DNA of 64,000 nucleotides from Actinomycetospora lemnae (GTDB lineage: Bacteria > Actinomycetota > Actinomycetes > Mycobacteriales > Pseudonocardiaceae). Below are positions 41,783 through 49,489 of the stretch, piece after piece (position 1 is the stretch's first letter; every line of letters begins with the position of its first letter). Under the pieces are notes generated by a model, which saw only the letters and a list, made by a program, of their open reading frames with translations, made no database searches and was not told the origin of the DNA. The position numbers and the translations under genes are program-made. The stretch lies in the NCBI RefSeq assembly GCF_028737315.1, contig NZ_JAQZAO010000003.1:62001-126000 (forward strand). The letters are read 5' to 3'.

Positions 41783-43186
41783 ATGACCAGCACCGAAGCG
41801 GACGCCGTCGCCGCCCGCGCCGAGGCGTTCGTCGCGGACCTCCAGGAGTGGCTGCGCATCCCGTCGATCTCGGCCGACCCCGGACACCACGGCGACGTGG
41901 CGCGCTCCGCGGCGTGGCTCGCGGAGCGGCTGCGCGCGGAGGGCTGGCCGCAGGTCGAGGTCTGGGACGACACCGACGCCCTGCCCGCGGTGTTCGCCTC
42001 CTGGCCCGCCGCCGATCCGGCTGACCCCACGGTCCCGACCGTGCTGGTCTACGGGCACCACGACGTGCAGCCCGCCGACCTCGCCGACGGCTGGTCCCAT
42101 CCGCCGTTCGAGCCCGAGGTCGTGGGGGAGGAGCTGCGCGGGCGCGGCGCCTCGGACGACAAGGGCCACCTCGCGATGGTCCGGCTCGGGGTCGCCGCGC
42201 ACCTCGCCGCGACCGGCGCCGACGGCCCGGCGGTGCACCTCAAGCTCCTGGCCGAGGGCGAGGAGGAGTCCGGCTCGGCGCACCTCGACGCGCTGCTCGC
42301 CGCGCACCGCGACGCGCTGGCCTGCGACGCGATCGTCGTCACCGACACCGGCATGGTCGGCCGGGACGCGCCGACGGTCTGCACGGGCATGCGCGGGATG
42401 GTCGACACCGAGATCGTCTTCCGCGGCGCCTCGGTCGACCTGCACTCCGGGCAGTTCGGCGGCGCCGTGCCCAACCCCGTCACCGAGCTCGCCCGCCTGG
42501 TCGCCGCGCTGCACGACGACGACGGCCGCGTGCAGGTGCCCGGGTTCTACGACGACGTCCGCCCGCCGACCGACGCCGAGCGCTCCGCGTGGGCCGCGCT
42601 GCCCTTCGACGAGCCCGCGTGGCTCGCGACCTCGGCGGCGGGCGCCCAGGCCACCGCGGGCGAGGCGGGCTGGAGCACCTACGAGCGGCTCTGGGCGCGC
42701 CCGACCGCCGAGGTCAACGGCCTGCACGGCGGCTACGACGGCCCCGGCCACAAGACGATCGTGCCGCACTCGGCGATCGCCAAGCTGACGTTCCGGCTCG
42801 TCGCCGACCAGGACCCGGCGCGTGTCCTCGACGGCATCCGCGCCTTCGTCGAGGCGCACACCCCGCCCGGCATCACCGCCGAGGTCATCGCCGGCGGCCC
42901 GGGCGTCCCGCCGCTGATCTGCGACGTCGACTCCACGCTCGTGACGACCATCCGCGAGGCGATGGGCGCGGCGCTCGGGGCCGAGGTGCTGCCGGCGCGC
43001 GAGGGCGGCAGCGGGCCGGAGGCCCTGCTCGCCACCGAGCTCGACGCCCCGCTGGCGTTCCTCGGCGTCATGCTGCCCTCGGACCGCATCCACGCCCCCG
43101 ACGAGCGCGCCGTCGTGCCCCTGCTGCTCGCCGGCGCCGAGGCGACCGCGCACCTGTGGCGGATGCTGGGCGACCGGGGCGTGTGA
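41783..43186 (+). CDS. M20 family dipeptidase
   Basis: 467 residues. Zinc ligands: H in VLVYGHHDVQPAD, bridging D in GRGASDDKGHLAM, catalytic Glu in LLAEGEEESGSAHL, D in VVTDTGMVG and the late His region (PSDRIHAPDE). The lid domain starts RGMVDTEIVFRGASVDLHSGQFGG. Close to cytosolic non-specific dipeptidases/carnosinases (beta-Ala-Xaa-type). Together with the GGT gene it could break down gamma-glutamyl and Cys-Gly peptides. ATG at 41783; an in-frame GTG lies 9 bp upstream. Confidence 0.92.
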   Translation: MTSTEADAVAARAEAFVADLQEWLRIPSISADPGHHGDVARSAAWLAERLRAEGWPQVEVWDDTDALPAVFASWPAADPADPTVPTVLVYGHHDVQPADLADGWSHPPFEPEVVGEELRGRGASDDKGHLAMVRLGVAAHLAATGADGPAVHLKLLAEGEEESGSAHLDALLAAHRDALACDAIVVTDTGMVGRDAPTVCTGMRGMVDTEIVFRGASVDLHSGQFGGAVPNPVTELARLVAALHDDDGRVQVPGFYDDVRPPTDAERSAWAALPFDEPAWLATSAAGAQATAGEAGWSTYERLWARPTAEVNGLHGGYDGPGHKTIVPHSAIAKLTFRLVADQDPARVLDGIRAFVEAHTPPGITAEVIAGGPGVPPLICDVDSTLVTTIREAMGAALGAEVLPAREGGSGPEALLATELDAPLAFLGVMLPSDRIHAPDERAVVPLLLAGAEATAHLWRMLGDRGV

Positions 43187-43205
43187 TCGTCGCGCTCCGA
43201 GGAGT

Positions 43206-43236
43206 TTGCGTTCGAGCGCACTCGAAGGCCTAGCGT
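43206..43236 (+). promoter_or_regulatory. MerR-type promoter, leaderless
   Basis: TTGCGT (43206-43211) and TAGCGT (43231-43236) with a 19-bp spacer containing TTCGAG-CGCA-CTCGAA (43211-43226). The dyad centre is 12.5 bp from the -35 start, identical to the site at 4301-4331. +1 falls at 43243-43244, the first base of the gene. Confidence 0.65.
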
Positions 43237-43243
43237 CGGGTGC

Positions 43244-44212
43244 GTGATCGAACAGCAGCACCCCATCGGCTCCGGCTTCGGCAAGGACACCACCGCCGCC
43301 GAGGTCCTCGCGGGCCTCGACCTGTCCGGGCGGCTGGCCGTCGTCACCGGCGGCTACTCGGGGCTCGGGCTCGAGGCGACGCGCGCCCTGACCGCGGCCG
43401 GCGCGCACGTCGTCGTCCCGGCCCGGCGTCCCGACGTCGCGAAGGAGGCCCTCGACGGTCTGGAGGGCGTGGAGACCGACGCCCTCGACCTCGGAGACCA
43501 GGACAGTGTCGCCGCCTTCGCCGACCGCCTCCTCGCGTCGGGCCGCGCCATCGACATGGTGATCAACAACGCCGGGATCATGGCGACGCCGGAGACGCGC
43601 GTCGGCCCGGGCTGGGAGGCCCAGTTCGGGACCAACCACCTCGGGCACTTCGCGCTCGTCAACCGCCTGTGGCCGGCGATCGCGCGCGGGCGGGACCCGC
43701 GGGTGGTCTCGGTGTCGTCCCGTGGGCACCACCGCTCGCCGGTCCGCTTCGACGACCTCGACTGGCGCACCGAGCCGTACGACAAGTGGCAGGCGTACGG
43801 GCAGGCGAAGACCGCGAACGTCCTGTTCGCCCTGCACCTCGACCGGCTCGCCGCCCCGCAGGGCGTCCGGGCGTTCTCGCTGCACCCCGGCGGGATCCTG
43901 ACCCCGCTGCAGCGCCACCTCCCGCGCGAGGAGATGGTCGCCCTCGGCTGGGTCGACGAGGACGGCAACCCGACCCCGGAGGCCGCCGCCGGCTTCAAGA
44001 CGCCCGGGGCCGGCGCCGCCACCGAGGTGTGGGCCGCGACGTCGCCGCAGCTCGCGGGCCTCGGCGGGCTCTACCTCGAGGACTGCGAGGTCGCCACGGT
44101 GGCGCAGGAGGCGGGCGCCCACGGCGTGCGGCCGTATGCCCTGGACCCCGACGCCGCGGCCCGCCTGTGGGCCGTCTCGGCCGAGCGGACCGGCGTGGAC
44201 GCCTTCGCCTGA
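43244..44212 (+). CDS. Short-chain dehydrogenase/reductase
   Basis: 322 residues, Rossmann fold. Cofactor motif VVTGGYSGLGLEATRAL (near 33-49) with RR in VPARRPD, suggesting NADP(H). NNAGIM at about 107-112, SVSSRGH for the catalytic Ser and YGQAKTANVLF for Tyr/Lys. Resembles retinol-dehydrogenase-like/oxidoreductase SDRs. Substrate unknown. The transcript appears leaderless from a promoter with MerR geometry, so a redox or electrophile signal may induce it. A tandem repeat begins at its stop codon. Confidence 0.9.
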   Translation: MIEQQHPIGSGFGKDTTAAEVLAGLDLSGRLAVVTGGYSGLGLEATRALTAAGAHVVVPARRPDVAKEALDGLEGVETDALDLGDQDSVAAFADRLLASGRAIDMVINNAGIMATPETRVGPGWEAQFGTNHLGHFALVNRLWPAIARGRDPRVVSVSSRGHHRSPVRFDDLDWRTEPYDKWQAYGQAKTANVLFALHLDRLAAPQGVRAFSLHPGGILTPLQRHLPREEMVALGWVDEDGNPTPEAAAGFKTPGAGAATEVWAATSPQLAGLGGLYLEDCEVATVAQEAGAHGVRPYALDPDAAARLWAVSAERTGVDAFA

Positions 44213-44260
44213 CGGAGCCCGGCGGAGCCCGACGGAGCCCGACGGAGCCCGACGCAGCTC
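44211..44260 (+). repeat. Five tandem copies of a 10-bp unit
   Basis: GACGGAGCCC, GGCGGAGCCC, GACGGAGCCC, GACGGAGCCC, GACGCAGCTC, beginning inside the SDR stop codon. The rest of the non-coding stretch to 44507 shows no convincing gene or RNA. Confidence 0.85.
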
Positions 44261-44507
44261 GACGAGCCTGACGCGTCCGGAGCGTCAGCCGATCGTGTCA
44301 CGCGGCCCCGGCGCGGCGGCCCGTCGACCGAAGATCACCCGCACGGCGGCCTCAAGGTCGGCGGTCCGTCGCTCTCCGGTGGGACGGGGCCGCGCCGACG
44401 GCCGCGGGCACGGGTCGGCCGTGCCCGGATCGCCGTAGCAGACGCCGGATCGCGTGTGTGGTGGATACCTCGAACGTGGGTGCGTCGCAGGTGTTTGAAT
44501 CCCGCCC

Positions 44508-45350
44508 GTGTCGTTCACGGGGACCGCGGCGAGGTCGGATCTGGATCGTTCCCACCTGGTGCGGGGCGGTCGATCAGCAGGTCGACCGACGCGTCGCACC
44601 CGGCGCGGTCCGGTGCTCGGCGTGCTCCTCGCCCTCGCGGTCGGCGCGGGCGTGGCGCTCTGGCTGATCCTCGCGGCGTTCCCCGTCGGGGCGCACGGCG
44701 ACGGTGCGGACGCGGGGACCGACGCGGCGCCGGCGGCCGTCGAGACCGTCGGCCCCGCGACCGTCGTCGCCACCGCCCCGTGCCTGGGCGAGGACCCGCG
44801 GGACACGATCGCCGTCGAGGGCCCGGCCGGGCGCCGTCTCATGCCGCTCGACGGCTGCGGCACCCCGATGGGCTCGCACCTCACCGTGCGGATGGCCTTC
44901 GTCGGCAGCGAGCCCGCCGACGCGCCGGCCCGGGTGCTGGGCACGGGCTCGTCCGCCGCCCTCGTCGACCCCGAGCCCGCCGAGTCCCCGCTCACCGACC
45001 GCCTCGCGATCCTGCTCACCGGCGTCGCCGGGCTGGGGATGGCCGGGCTGCTCGTCGCGGTGGTCCGCGAGCGCTCCCGCCGGGCGGCGACCGCCCCGGC
45101 GCGCCGTCCCGCCCGCCGCGTCACCACCACCGCGAGCGGCCCGGCGACGCCGCGGCCGGCGGCCCGCCGCACCGCGCACCGGCCGGCTGCGCGCCCCGGT
45201 CGGTCGGCCCGGGCGGGGCGGCCCGCCGCCCTCGACGTCGGACGCCGGCAGCCCTCCACGCGCACCACGACCCGGGGGTCCGGACGGCCCCGCACCCGCG
45301 GTGCGGCGGCCGGGCCGCGCCGTCCGGCCTCCGGACCGCACCGCGATTAG
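44508..45350 (+). CDS. Hypothetical two-helix membrane protein with basic tail
   Basis: 280 residues; not recognised. Basic N-terminus, membrane helix at about 36-58 (GPVLGVLLALAVGAGVALWLILAAF) and an extracytoplasmic region of about 100 residues with two Cys (VATAPCLGE and LDGCGTP) that could form a disulfide. A second helix follows near 165-185 (LAILLTGVAGLGMAGLLVAVV), then a cytoplasmic Arg/Ala/Pro-rich tail of 95 residues. GTG start. It sits directly before the M16 peptidase pair, 11 bp apart, and may be cotranscribed. Confidence 0.6.
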   Translation: MSFTGTAARSDLDRSHLVRGGRSAGRPTRRTRRGPVLGVLLALAVGAGVALWLILAAFPVGAHGDGADAGTDAAPAAVETVGPATVVATAPCLGEDPRDTIAVEGPAGRRLMPLDGCGTPMGSHLTVRMAFVGSEPADAPARVLGTGSSAALVDPEPAESPLTDRLAILLTGVAGLGMAGLLVAVVRERSRRAATAPARRPARRVTTTASGPATPRPAARRTAHRPAARPGRSARAGRPAALDVGRRQPSTRTTTRGSGRPRTRGAAAGPRRPASGPHRD

Positions 45351-45361
45351 GCTCTGATCGT

Positions 45362-46672
45362 GTGACCTCCAGCGTGACCGCCCCCCAGGGAACCAGCGAG
45401 GTGCTGGCGCGCCGCGTGCTCGACAACGGGCTCCGCGTGCTGCTGGTGCCCGACCCTGCCGCCCCCGTCGTCGGCGTCGCCGTCCACGTCGACGTCGGGT
45501 TCCGCTCCGAGCCGGAGGGCCGGACGGGGTTCGCGCACCTCTTCGAGCACCTCATGTTCCAGGGCTCGGAGAGCCTGGAGAAGCTCGCGCACTTCCGCCA
45601 CGTGCAGTCGTCGGGCGGGGTCTTCAACGGCTCGACCCACCAGGACTACACGAACTACTTCGAGGTCCTGCCGTCCGCGGCCCTCGAGCGCGCGCTGTTC
45701 CTCGAGGCCGACCGGCTGCGCGCGCCCCGCCTGACGCAGGAGAACCTGCGCAACCAGGTGGACGTGGTCAAGGAGGAGATCCGGCTCAACGTCCTCAACC
45801 GCCCGTACGGCGGCTTCCCCTGGATCCTGCTGCCGCCGGTGCTCTACGACACGTACCCGAACGCCCACAACGGCTACGGGGACTTCACCGACCTCGAGCA
45901 GGCGGACCTGGACGACGCGGCCGCGTTCTTCGACGCCTACTACGCGCCGGGCAACGCCGTGCTCACCGTCGTCGGCGACATCGACGTCGAGGACGCCGCG
46001 ACGCTCGTCGAGAAGCACTTCGGGGACATCCCGGCCCGCCCGGTGCCGGCGCGCCCGAGCTTCGCCGAGCCGCCGCCCGACCGGGAGCGCCGCGACGCGG
46101 TCATCGACGCGCACGCCCCGCTGCCCGCGCTCGCGCTCGGCTACCGCCTGCCCGACCCGGCCACCGACCTCGACGGCTACCTCGCCCACGCGGTGCTGGC
46201 GAGCCTGCTCACCGACGGGGAGGCCGCGCGGCTGACCCAGCGCCTCGTCTACGGCGACCAGCTCGTCACCGACGTCTCGGCCTCCGCCGGGCTCATGGGC
46301 GCCCCGCTCGACGCCCGCGACCCCGACACCTTCACGATCACCGCCGTGCACCCCGCGACGATCCACACCGACCGCGTCGTCGCCGCCGTCGACGACGAGC
46401 TCGCCCGGCTCGCCGCGCGGGGCCCCGACGCCGAGGAGCTGCGCCGGGTCACCGCGCGCTGGGCCTCGTCACTGCACCGGGAGCACGACCGGCTGATGAG
46501 CCGCATGCTCGCCCTCGGGGCGGCCGAGCTGGTGCAGGGCCGCGCCGAGCTCGCCGACGAGCTGCCCGGGCGCCTCGCCGCCGTCGAGCCCGCTGCGGTC
46601 GCCGCGGCCGCCGGCGCGCTGCGTCCCGACGCCCGCGCGATCCTCACGGTGACGCCCGAAGGTGGGGCATGA
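45362..46672 (+). CDS. M16 family metallopeptidase, catalytic chain
   Basis: 436 residues. The inverted zinc motif HLFEH is at about residue 60 (GFAHLFEHLMFQGSE), with the downstream Glu in the KEEIRLNV region. The rest follows the two-domain M16 half (YAPGNAVLTVVGDIDVEDAATLVEKHFGDIP). It would work with the next gene product as a heterodimer, one chain giving zinc and catalysis. GTG at 45362; GTG at 45374 possible. The stop overlaps the next ATG (ATGA). No signal peptide. Confidence 0.9.
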   Translation: MTSSVTAPQGTSEVLARRVLDNGLRVLLVPDPAAPVVGVAVHVDVGFRSEPEGRTGFAHLFEHLMFQGSESLEKLAHFRHVQSSGGVFNGSTHQDYTNYFEVLPSAALERALFLEADRLRAPRLTQENLRNQVDVVKEEIRLNVLNRPYGGFPWILLPPVLYDTYPNAHNGYGDFTDLEQADLDDAAAFFDAYYAPGNAVLTVVGDIDVEDAATLVEKHFGDIPARPVPARPSFAEPPPDRERRDAVIDAHAPLPALALGYRLPDPATDLDGYLAHAVLASLLTDGEAARLTQRLVYGDQLVTDVSASAGLMGAPLDARDPDTFTITAVHPATIHTDRVVAAVDDELARLAARGPDAEELRRVTARWASSLHREHDRLMSRMLALGAAELVQGRAELADELPGRLAAVEPAAVAAAAGALRPDARAILTVTPEGGA

Positions 46673-48060
46673 GCGCGCCGACCCGCCGCAGCGCCGAGGA
46701 GATCGGCAGCACGCCCACCGGGCCCCGCGCGCTCCCGCCGCTGGGCCCGCAGCGCGCGGTGCCCGCCCCCGACGAGGTCGACACCGTCCTCGCGTCCGGG
46801 CTGCGGGTCATCGCGGTGCGCCGGGCCGAGGTGCCGATGGTCGAGATGCGCCTGCGGGTGCCGTTCGCCGACACGGCCGGGTCCGCCGGCGCGGCGGGCT
46901 CCGACCACGCCGCGGTCGCCGAGCTGCTCGCCACGACGATCCTGTCCGGCACGCGGCGCCGCAGCCGCGTCGGCATCGACGACGACCTGGCCGGGGTCGG
47001 CGGCGAGATCGGCTTCTCGGTCGACCCCGAGCGCCTCTCGGTGTCCGGGCACGCCCTGGCCGAGGGCCTCGACACCCTGCTCGACGTGCTCGCCGACCTG
47101 CTCCTCGACGCGACCCACCCCGAGGACGAGCTGGCCCGCGAGCGCGAGCGCCTCGTCGAGCGGATCGAGATGGCGTCCGCGCAGCCGTCGGTGATCGCGC
47201 GGCGGGCGCTGCAGGAGCGGCGCTACGGCACCCACCCGGTCACGCGGGAGATGCCGCGGCCCGAGGAGGTCTCCGCCGTCTCGCCCGACGCGGTGCGCGC
47301 GCTGCAGGCCGCGGCGCTGCGCCCGGGCGGCTCGGTGCTCGTCCTCGTCGGCGACCTCGACCCGGCCGACGCCGTGGCCCGCGTCGAGACCGCCCTCGCG
47401 GGCTGGTCGAGCGGGGACGCGAGCGCCCTCGGGCCGCTGCCTGCGCTGACGGCGCAGGACCTCCTGCTGGTCGACCGGCCCGGGGCGGTGCAGTCGCAGC
47501 TGCGGCTCTCGGCGCCCGCGGTGGGCCGCAGCGACCCGCGCTACGCGGCACTGCAGCTCGCGAACCTCACGCTGGGGGGCTACTTCTCGTCGCGGCTGGT
47601 GGAGAACCTGCGCGAGGACAAGGGCTACACCTACCACGCGTCGTCGTCGCTCGAGCTCGACCCGCACGGCGCGGTCCTGCTCGTCGAGACCGACGTCGCG
47701 TCCGAGGTCACCGCCGCGGCCCTGCTCGAGGCGCGCTACGAGCTGGGGCGCCTCGCGGTGGTGCCGCCGAGTGCGGAGGAGGTCGAGTCGGCGCGGCGCT
47801 ACCTCGTCGGCTCGCTGCTGATCTCGATGACGACGCAGGCCGGCTACGCCTCGACGCTCGCCGGCCTCGCCGCGTACGGGCTGTCCTCGGCGTGGCTGCG
47901 CGAGCACCCGGGGCGCGTCGAGGCGGTGACGGTCGAGGAGGTCGCCGCGGCCGCCACGACGTTCTTCGCGCCCACCGGGTTCACCGGCGTCGTCGTCGCG
48001 GACGCCGCGGGCACGGCGGACGCGCTGCGGGCGCTGGGCGGCGTGGAGATCCGCTCGTGA
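46669..48060 (+). CDS. M16 family peptidase, non-catalytic (R/Y) chain
   Basis: 463 residues, M16 fold without HxxEH: the corresponding position reads AAVAELLATTIL. The conserved substrate-binding segment of the second chain is present (SSRLVENLREDKGYTYHASSSLE; the Y after KG and the R positions). LVLVGDLDPADAV matches the family core. This is the usual partner in split M16 peptidases. Coupled by 4-bp overlaps to the genes on both sides, forming an operon with nudC. Confidence 0.9.
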   Translation: MSAPTRRSAEEIGSTPTGPRALPPLGPQRAVPAPDEVDTVLASGLRVIAVRRAEVPMVEMRLRVPFADTAGSAGAAGSDHAAVAELLATTILSGTRRRSRVGIDDDLAGVGGEIGFSVDPERLSVSGHALAEGLDTLLDVLADLLLDATHPEDELARERERLVERIEMASAQPSVIARRALQERRYGTHPVTREMPRPEEVSAVSPDAVRALQAAALRPGGSVLVLVGDLDPADAVARVETALAGWSSGDASALGPLPALTAQDLLLVDRPGAVQSQLRLSAPAVGRSDPRYAALQLANLTLGGYFSSRLVENLREDKGYTYHASSSLELDPHGAVLLVETDVASEVTAAALLEARYELGRLAVVPPSAEEVESARRYLVGSLLISMTTQAGYASTLAGLAAYGLSSAWLREHPGRVEAVTVEEVAAAATTFFAPTGFTGVVVADAAGTADALRALGGVEIRS

Positions 48061-49145
48061 CGGGGACCGCGGGACCCGACCTGCGCGCGGCCTTCCACCT
48101 CGACGCCGACCCGTCGCTGTCGCGCTCCACGGTCGACCGGCGCGAGCAGCTGCGCGTCGACCCGGAGCACGTCAAGAGGCTCTGGCCGGACGCCCAGGTG
48201 GTCCTCGTCGACCCGCACGGCCGCACGCCGGTCGAGCGGGGCGACGACGGCACGCTGACGCTCGCGTTCGCCCCGACGACCGGCGTGGGGGACGACATCC
48301 CCGAGGGCGCGGTGCTCCTCGGCGAGGAGGGCGGCACCGCGTACTGGGCGGTGCGCGTACCCGACCCGGCCGAGGCGGAGTCGAACGACGCCGGCTCGGG
48401 GTTCATGACCGCCGAGCAGTGGGAGCGCGCCGGCGGCGGGCCGGACCACGAGAACTGGACCGACCTGCGCAGCTCCGGCGCCGACCTCGACGCCCGCAGC
48501 GCCGGGCTCTTGACCACGGCGGTGGCGCTGCTCAACTGGCACGACCGCTCGCGGTTCTGCGCGCGCGACGGCTCGGAGATGGACGCGATCAAGTCGGGCT
48601 GGGCGCAGCTCTGCCGCGCCCACGGGCACGAGGAGTACCCGCGCACCGACCCGTCGATGATCTGCCTGGTGCACGACGGGGCCGACCGCGTGCTGCTGGC
48701 GCGCCAGCCGATCTGGCCGGCGGGGCGCTACTCGGTGCTGGCGGGGTTCGTCGAGGCCGGCGAGTCGCTCGAGGCGTGCGTGGCCCGCGAGTGCGCGGAG
48801 GAGGTGGGCGTCGAGGTCCACACGATCTCGTACCTGGGGTCCCAGCCGTGGCCGTTCCCGCGCTCGCTCATGATCGGCTTCACGGCCGTCGCCGACCCGG
48901 AGCAGACGCTCCGCCTGCAGGAGGGCGAGATCGAGGGCGCCCGCTGGGTCACCCGCGCCGAGCTGCAGCGGGCGCTGGACGCGGGGGCGTGGTCGCACCG
49001 CGACGGCGGGGTGGGTGGGCGATCGCGCAGCGCCGGCGGCGTCGGCGGCACGGCCTTCGAGGCCGGCAGCGGCCGCGAGCTCATCCTGCCCGGCGGCGTG
49101 TCCATCGCCCGAGCCATGCTCGAGGCGTGGGCCGCCGCCGGGTGA
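48057..49145 (+). CDS. nudC: NAD(+) diphosphatase / NAD-RNA decapping Nudix protein
   Basis: 362 residues. The Nudix box is complete (GFVEAGESLEACVARECAEEVGVEV), followed by the NudC signature SQPWPFPRSLMIGF. The zinc-ribbon region is reduced: FCARDG and LCRAHGHEEYPR give only two Cys with D/H partners, as in some actinobacterial homologues. It hydrolyses NAD(H) to NMN(H) and AMP and can remove NAD caps from RNA. GTG start overlapping the M16 stop. In mycobacteria nudC (Rv3199c) is also next to mycoredoxin. Confidence 0.93.
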   Translation: MTGTAGPDLRAAFHLDADPSLSRSTVDRREQLRVDPEHVKRLWPDAQVVLVDPHGRTPVERGDDGTLTLAFAPTTGVGDDIPEGAVLLGEEGGTAYWAVRVPDPAEAESNDAGSGFMTAEQWERAGGGPDHENWTDLRSSGADLDARSAGLLTTAVALLNWHDRSRFCARDGSEMDAIKSGWAQLCRAHGHEEYPRTDPSMICLVHDGADRVLLARQPIWPAGRYSVLAGFVEAGESLEACVARECAEEVGVEVHTISYLGSQPWPFPRSLMIGFTAVADPEQTLRLQEGEIEGARWVTRAELQRALDAGAWSHRDGGVGGRSRSAGGVGGTAFEAGSGRELILPGGVSIARAMLEAWAAAG

Positions 49146-49157
49146 GGCGTGTCGTCA

Positions 49158-49174
49158 GCGAACGTGCTGTTCGC
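49158..49174. terminator. Hairpin between convergent nudC and mycoredoxin genes
   Basis: GCGAAC-GTGCT-GTTCGC, 6-bp perfect stem, in the 64-bp gap. A related TTCTAGG motif occurs twice around it (49178 and 49208). Probably a bidirectional terminator. Confidence 0.4.
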
Positions 49175-49209
49175 AGCTTCTAGGCGCGCGAAGTCCCCGT
49201 TCGTGGGTT

Positions 49210-49464
49210 CTAGGACGCGGCCTCGACGCGCGCCAGGGTCGTCTTGACCTCGGCGAAGCTCGGGTTGGTCGCCGCGCTGCCGTCGGGGTAGACGACCGTG
49301 GGCACCGTGCGGTTGCCGCCGTTGATCTTCGTGACGATCTCGGCGGCGTCGGGCTCGCGCTCGATGTCGACCTCGGCGTACCCGATGCCCTCGCGGTCGA
49401 GCTGCATCTTCAGCCGCCGGCAGAAGCCGCACCAGCTGGTCGTGTACATCGTCATCTGTGCCAC
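49210..49464 (-). CDS. Mycoredoxin/glutaredoxin-like protein
   Basis: 84 residues, thioredoxin fold. The active site is TTSWCGFCRRLK; mycoredoxin-1 has CGYC. NRTVPTVVYPDGS gives the cis-Pro loop (TVPT), and the C-terminal helix is NPSFAEVKTTLARV. It would reduce mycothiol mixed disulfides with mycothiol as electron donor. GTG start; ATG codons 9 and 15 bp downstream are alternatives. Neighbourhood with nudC and uvrD2 matches that of the mycobacterial mrx1. Confidence 0.9.
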   Translation of the reverse strand: MAQMTMYTTSWCGFCRRLKMQLDREGIGYAEVDIEREPDAAEIVTKINGGNRTVPTVVYPDGSAATNPSFAEVKTTLARVEAAS

Positions 49465-49489
49465 GGCCCGTACAACGCGCGGCGGCGGC

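Noticed and set aside
39347-44122. Very long open frame antisense across the M20 and SDR genes, continuous with GGT
   Set aside because: Only the part up to the ATG at 41164 reads as a real protein. The rest is low-complexity Arg/Gly-rich shadow coding opposite two clear enzymes.
44450-44520. tRNA-like sequence (TTTGAATCCCGCC resembles a T-arm)
   Set aside because: The flanking bases do not form the 5-bp T stem, and no acceptor, D or anticodon arms can be drawn on either strand.
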